Position numbers and translations under genes: made by a program
The notes under the pieces: model-generated
Databases searched by the model: none
Told to the model about the DNA's origin: nothing
The model's input: only the letters and a program-made list of their open reading frames with translations
Assembly (NCBI GenBank): GCA_017525015.1
Contig: JAFXUK010000022.1
Span: 62,001-126,000, forward strand
DNA: 64,000 bases
Reading direction: 5' to 3'
Source of the DNA: Bacilli bacterium
Lineage (GTDB): Bacteria; Bacillota; Bacilli; RF39; UBA660
Part shown: positions 60,450 through 64,000 of the stretch, piece by piece
How positions within the stretch are numbered: the stretch's first letter is position 1
How the letters are laid out: every line of letters begins with the position of its first letter

Positions 60450-61685
60450 TTAATCACCGAAAAAGTGTCCTAACACTTTATTATTAATAATATCTGTTAT
60501 TTCAGAAGCATCAACTTTCTGTATTTTTTCAACATCCTCATCAGAGAACATATTATAAGTTTTACCTCTCAAATCTAGTTTATCATGAAAATACTGAATA
60601 ACACCATAACAACTACTAAATCTATTATGACGAATACCCATTTCGTTTAAGTTACATATTTTAGCAATGAATCCAAATTCTTGTTCTACAAGATATTGGA
60701 ACCCTGCCATTTCACTCAAACCACCTGTTATAATTATATAACGTATTTCCCTATTTGTTAAGTTTTTTATTTCATTTTTAGCAACTTCTAATAACTCTCT
60801 AACTCTAGCTTCTACAACCTTAGAAACACTCAATTGATTAACTTCTTTAGAAGCCTCTGAATCAACTTTTAAAGTCCACTCTTCAGATACATCTGCATAA
60901 CTTGCAACCGCTACTGCAAACTTCTCTTTCATAATTCTTGAGTCACTTAATTTGCATTTATATACATAAGTTAAATCTTTATCTACATTCTTACTACCCA
61001 TTGGAATAAATCCATTCTTAATTTGAATTCCTCTATTAAATATTGAAATATTAGTAGACTCTTCTCCAATATTAATAACAGCTCCAACAAGTTCGTCATA
61101 TTTAGAATCTTTTATGGAATAATAATCTCCATAAGAACTATAACAAATATCAATAGTTTCTAATCCAGCTAATTTTAATACTTCAAGCATCTTATATAAA
61201 GGCTCTTTAGGAGTAGTACTAACAACTACTCTAGCATTCATATGTTTACCCTTCATTCCCTTAGGGTCAGATACACTAGACTCATCATCTATATTAAAAT
61301 TAATTGGCATAGCCGTAACTAACTCTTCACTATCAAAATCAACATTTTTAAGTGCACTAGCAATAACATTACTAACATCTGCTCCAGTAATATTCTCACT
61401 GTCCTCAACATCAGCTTCTCCAATAACAATATCCATAGTACAGTTCTCTGGAGGTACACAAGCAATAACCTTAGTAATCTTCATTCCAAGCATTTCACTA
61501 GCTTCTTTAATTGCACTTTTACAAGAAGATACAGCAGATTTCATATCAGAAATAAAACCATTCTTTATTCCAGAAGAAGGTTTACTAGTACATGCTAAAA
61601 CATGATATTTCTGATCTATCTTTTCACAAACGATAATTTTAACACTATCTGAACCTAAATCTATTCCAGCATAAATATCACTCAT
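60450..61685 (-). CDS. ftsA: Cell division protein FtsA
   Basis: 411 residues of the actin fold: SDIYAGIDLGSDSVKIIV (phosphate 1), a SHS2/1C-like insertion (NGFISDMKSAVSSCKSAIKE), VINIGEESTNISIF (phosphate 2) and IIITGGLSEMAGF (adenosine). Tethers FtsZ to the membrane. The usual C-terminal amphipathic helix is not obvious (the end reads IINNKVLGHFFGD). ATG 61685 after AGGAG; a TTG three codons upstream is less likely. Promoter TTGCAA, 16, TATAAT. Confidence 0.93.
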   Translation of the reverse strand: MSDIYAGIDLGSDSVKIIVCEKIDQKYHVLACTSKPSSGIKNGFISDMKSAVSSCKSAIKEASEMLGMKITKVIACVPPENCTMDIVIGEADVEDSENITGADVSNVIASALKNVDFDSEELVTAMPINFNIDDESSVSDPKGMKGKHMNARVVVSTTPKEPLYKMLEVLKLAGLETIDICYSSYGDYYSIKDSKYDELVGAVINIGEESTNISIFNRGIQIKNGFIPMGSKNVDKDLTYVYKCKLSDSRIMKEKFAVAVASYADVSEEWTLKVDSEASKEVNQLSVSKVVEARVRELLEVAKNEIKNLTNREIRYIIITGGLSEMAGFQYLVEQEFGFIAKICNLNEMGIRHNRFSSCYGVIQYFHDKLDLRGKTYNMFSDEDVEKIQKVDASEITDIINNKVLGHFFGD

Positions 61686-61712
61686 GAAATTCAACTCCTA
61701 TCTTCAAACTTT

Positions 61713-61740
61713 ATTATACTATAATTTCCTTCTTTTGCAA
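61713..61740 (-). promoter_or_regulatory. Promoter of ftsA-ftsZ
   Basis: TTGCAA (61735-61740), 16-base spacer, TATAAT (61713-61718) on the minus strand. Confidence 0.55.
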
Positions 61741-61747
61741 AGAATTA

Positions 61748-63052
61748 TTATTCTTTATAATAAACTTCAAAAGAAGAAATCTGGTATTTTAATTCACTAT
61801 TTTCTCTAATATAATCATATATCTCATGACAATACTGTATATTAGGATGATATTCTACATAAAAATATACATCATGCATATCTTTAACTTTATTTATCAT
61901 AGTATCTATTCCCTTATATCCAAAATTACCATATAAAGGAATATCAAAATAAGTAATATCATGGTCACTAGCTATATCATAAAACATATTAGTAAATGCA
62001 AACATATAAGCATTATCTTTCTCTTTATAATCTCTATATACACTCTTAATCTCACTCAAAAACTCTTTATCATGTAAGTACCCAGTAAAGTGAGGTAAAT
62101 TACTAAAAGAACTATTCTTATATATTGGATAATTAATATAAATATTAAATCCAATAAAGAAAACACTTAAAAGTATACAAGCTAAATAAAACTGTTTATT
62201 AACATCTTTTATTTTTAATAAAATATATATCAAAAATATAACCCATAAATAATGAAAATGAAAGAAATCTACTATTGGATATACAAAGAATATACTTCCA
62301 AGTAAATAATAAGTTAAAGGGTTTTTATAATCTTTCTTAATATTCCATAAAGTATAGATTAAAATTAAAACACTTAAAACTATTATAAAAATACTTTTAT
62401 AGTTATTATGACCACCAAAATCAAATAATCCCATTACTGATAAATTAATAAAACTATTAAATGAACCAGTAATTAATAAATAAAGTAAAAATAATAATCC
62501 AGGTCCAATCATCCCAACTATTCTTTTACCCATTCTCTTAAATTTAAAAGTAGAAATTAATGAGCATAAAACAATAACTGCTCCCATAGTATGTTTAGTT
62601 AAAACAAGTAATCCAAGAACTAATCCAATTAAATAATCATTCTTATTCTCTTTTTCTAAATACATTAATAAAAGAATAAATAACATAACTAAAAAATTAT
62701 AGTTAGGAAAGAATAAATAAAATAATCCAAATCCTGCAAAAGGAATAATCATAATACTCTTATTCCCTACCATCTTATCAATCAAGTAATAACAAATTAC
62801 TCCTATTAAACTCTGAGCAATTAAAAACATAATATATTGATCCCATATAAGTAAAAACAAACTCATAATGAATGGATATAATGGAGTCGTAATAATATTA
62901 AAATCTTTATAAGGAATTTCCCCTATCCTAATCGCATGAGCCATTCCATAGTTCCATATATTATCTGTATTGTTATAACCAAATAATAATATACATAGAA
63001 AAAAGAATATAAAAACTAAAATGTATTTATAATTCTTTTTAATAAAACTCAT
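61748..63052 (-). CDS. GT-C type membrane glycosyltransferase-like protein
   Basis: 434 residues, about 10-11 membrane helices. The opening loop HAIRIGEIPYKDFNIITTPLYPF resembles the first extracytoplasmic loop of GT-C glycosyltransferases, where an acidic residue is catalytic. The C-terminal ~120 residues are a soluble outside domain (NAYMFAFTNMFYDIASDHD, YFDIPLYGNFGYKGIDTMINK). Donor and acceptor unknown. Paralog of the next gene (63057 onward), which lies five bases upstream; an AGGAAG site precedes the ATG. Confidence 0.7.
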   Translation of the reverse strand: MSFIKKNYKYILVFIFFFLCILLFGYNNTDNIWNYGMAHAIRIGEIPYKDFNIITTPLYPFIMSLFLLIWDQYIMFLIAQSLIGVICYYLIDKMVGNKSIMIIPFAGFGLFYLFFPNYNFLVMLFILLLMYLEKENKNDYLIGLVLGLLVLTKHTMGAVIVLCSLISTFKFKRMGKRIVGMIGPGLLFLLYLLITGSFNSFINLSVMGLFDFGGHNNYKSIFIIVLSVLILIYTLWNIKKDYKNPLTYYLLGSIFFVYPIVDFFHFHYLWVIFLIYILLKIKDVNKQFYLACILLSVFFIGFNIYINYPIYKNSSFSNLPHFTGYLHDKEFLSEIKSVYRDYKEKDNAYMFAFTNMFYDIASDHDITYFDIPLYGNFGYKGIDTMINKVKDMHDVYFYVEYHPNIQYCHEIYDYIRENSELKYQISSFEVYYKE

Positions 63053-63056
63053 ATTA

Positions 63057-64000
63057 TCACTTCCTATAATAATAAATATTAAATGTTGAAACAGAATCTA
63101 CTAAGTGACTATTTTCTATTATATAATCACATAGTTTAGTATCAAATTGACTCACAGAAGAATTAGAATACTTCTTAGAAATAAAATAATAAGTATCATC
63201 TTCTAATTTATTAATCATATTATCAGTACCTAAATGTCCATAATTACCAGTTAAAGGTACATCAAAATATGTTATTTTCTTATCTAATACAATATCATAA
63301 AATACTCCATTAGGATCAATCATAATAGAATTAGGATATTTTTTATAACTATCTAATACTTTAGAAAAACGATTATGTCCACTAATAAACATTGGAAAAT
63401 GATTAAAGTTTTGAATATAAAAAGGAGTATAAGATATTTTTACAAACAAATACGTAAATACACAAAGTAAACAAACTAAAAATGTATTAAATAAATAATA
63501 ATTTAAACGTATATTTTTTCTTACAAATATAATAAGTAAGAAAAATAATAATGCGCAAGCACTATGATTAAAATCAAAGATAGGAATCATAAAAGCAAGA
63601 GTACCAATTCCATAAAATGATAAGTATTTATCACGACTCTTACCTTTAAAAATATCATAAATATAATAAACAAACATTAATATAAATATGATAATAAATA
63701 ACATAGATGACTCTTTATTTTTAGAACCAAAATCAAATAAACCTAAAAAAGTTAAATCAATAAATGCATATAAAGATTTAGTAATTACTAAGTATATAGC
63801 AAAAATAATAGTAGGAATAATTACTCCAGTAATTCTTTTTAAACAAGCTTTAATGTCTCTTCTATATAACAAACTACAAAGTATTATAGGTACTCCTATA
63901 GAATGTTTAGTTAGTAATAATAATCCTAAAAATAATCCTATTAAATAATCATTCTTTTTATTCTTTTCTAAATATAAAATAATCATTATTAATAATTTAC
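63057..64000 (-). CDS. GT-C type membrane protein, paralog of 61748-63052 (N-terminus outside window)
   Basis: The frame is open to the window edge, so this is the C-terminal two thirds; the ATG at 63986 is internal. It aligns with residues ~125 onward of its neighbour: LEKNKKNDYLIGLFLGLLLLTKHSIG, FIDLTFLGLFDFG, and the tail YFDVPLTGNYGHLGTDNMINKL. A tandem duplication with moderate divergence. Function as for the neighbour. Confidence 0.7.
   Translation of the reverse strand, partial: KLLIMIILYLEKNKKNDYLIGLFLGLLLLTKHSIGVPIILCSLLYRRDIKACLKRITGVIIPTIIFAIYLVITKSLYAFIDLTFLGLFDFGSKNKESSMLFIIIFILMFVYYIYDIFKGKSRDKYLSFYGIGTLAFMIPIFDFNHSACALLFFLLIIFVRKNIRLNYYLFNTFLVCLLCVFTYLFVKISYTPFYIQNFNHFPMFISGHNRFSKVLDSYKKYPNSIMIDPNGVFYDIVLDKKITYFDVPLTGNYGHLGTDNMINKLEDDTYYFISKKYSNSSVSQFDTKLCDYIIENSHLVDSVSTFNIYYYRK

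Noticed and set aside
1..64000. Use of an alternative (Mycoplasma-type) genetic code, given the very low GC content
   Set aside because: Long conserved genes end at TGA at family-consistent positions (mraZ stop in TGATG) and Trp positions use TGG, so TGA is a stop.
1..64000. tRNA, rRNA, CRISPR arrays, transposases
   Set aside because: No GC-rich cloverleaf-like gap, no regularly spaced repeats and no transposase or integrase motif in any reading frame that I examined.

Overview
The window is very AT-rich and almost gap-free. It reads with the standard bacterial code: TGA is used as a stop, for example in the TGATG stop/start overlap of mraZ-rsmH. It carries a Gram-positive division and peptidoglycan gene set (mraZ, rsmH, ftsL, pbpB, mraY, murE, ftsA, ftsZ, a SpoVE/FtsW protein), a SpoVD-type PBP, a sigma-K-like factor, yqeG-yqeH, and strong AGGAGG ribosome-binding sites. 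This points to a low-GC Bacillota lineage, most likely an uncultured Bacilli/Erysipelotrichia-like gut-type organism with a cell wall and at least part of the sporulation programme. Species cannot be set from the sequence alone. I saw no tRNA, rRNA, insertion sequence, phage gene or CRISPR array, and no gene-free stretch longer than 300 bases.

Layout. 1-4.3 kb: DUF4127 protein (cut by the window edge), SpoVE/FtsW, M18 aminopeptidase. 4.4-7.5 kb: three tandem surface proteins of family A. 7.5-15.6 kb: mraY, a coiled-coil protein, SpoVD-like PBP, an ATP-grasp ligase, a HerA-like ATPase and a membrane-anchored protein. 15.7-18 kb: a CofE-like ligase converging on a LysR regulator and a 55-residue protein. 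18-31 kb: four large surface proteins (family B and one A/B hybrid) around a glutathione-synthesis pair (gshF plus a second ATP-grasp ligase). 31-34.2 kb: an ABC-2 exporter, a YbjQ protein and a small membrane protein. 34.3-40 kb: a giant modular protein behind a DUF1292 protein. 40-47.4 kb: anchored extracellular proteins, then the mraZ-rsmH-ftsL-pbpB operon with two unusual membrane genes at its end. 47.6-49.7 kb: two more family-A proteins. 49.7-64 kb: yqeH, yqeG, two TIM44/zinc-ribbon-like proteins, a polysaccharide deacetylase, sigK, a flippase, a VanZ protein, murE, arginase, ftsZ-ftsA and two GT-C-like membrane proteins.

The most unusual feature is the set of nine paralogous secreted or anchored proteins that fills about a fifth of the window. 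All share a short N-terminal membrane segment followed by a G-Y-A/S-F/L-L-T-T-like strand. Family A continues into a domain that looks like TasA/camelysin (PGD...F.V...N.GT/SLDA), then a four-cysteine C-terminal domain. Family B carries about four ~70-residue cysteine-pair repeats and a C-terminal GVRPVISL domain; two members add MucBP-like modules. One gene fuses the family-A front to the family-B body. Most members sit in their own cassette: the terminator of the neighbouring gene, then an extended -10 promoter within a few bases, then a short leader. The family-A tandem copies are nearly identical at their 5' ends and diverge afterwards. I interpret this as a diversifying surface or matrix-fibre system, which is inference. 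The peptidoglycan and division genes, normally one dcw cluster, are scattered between these cassettes.
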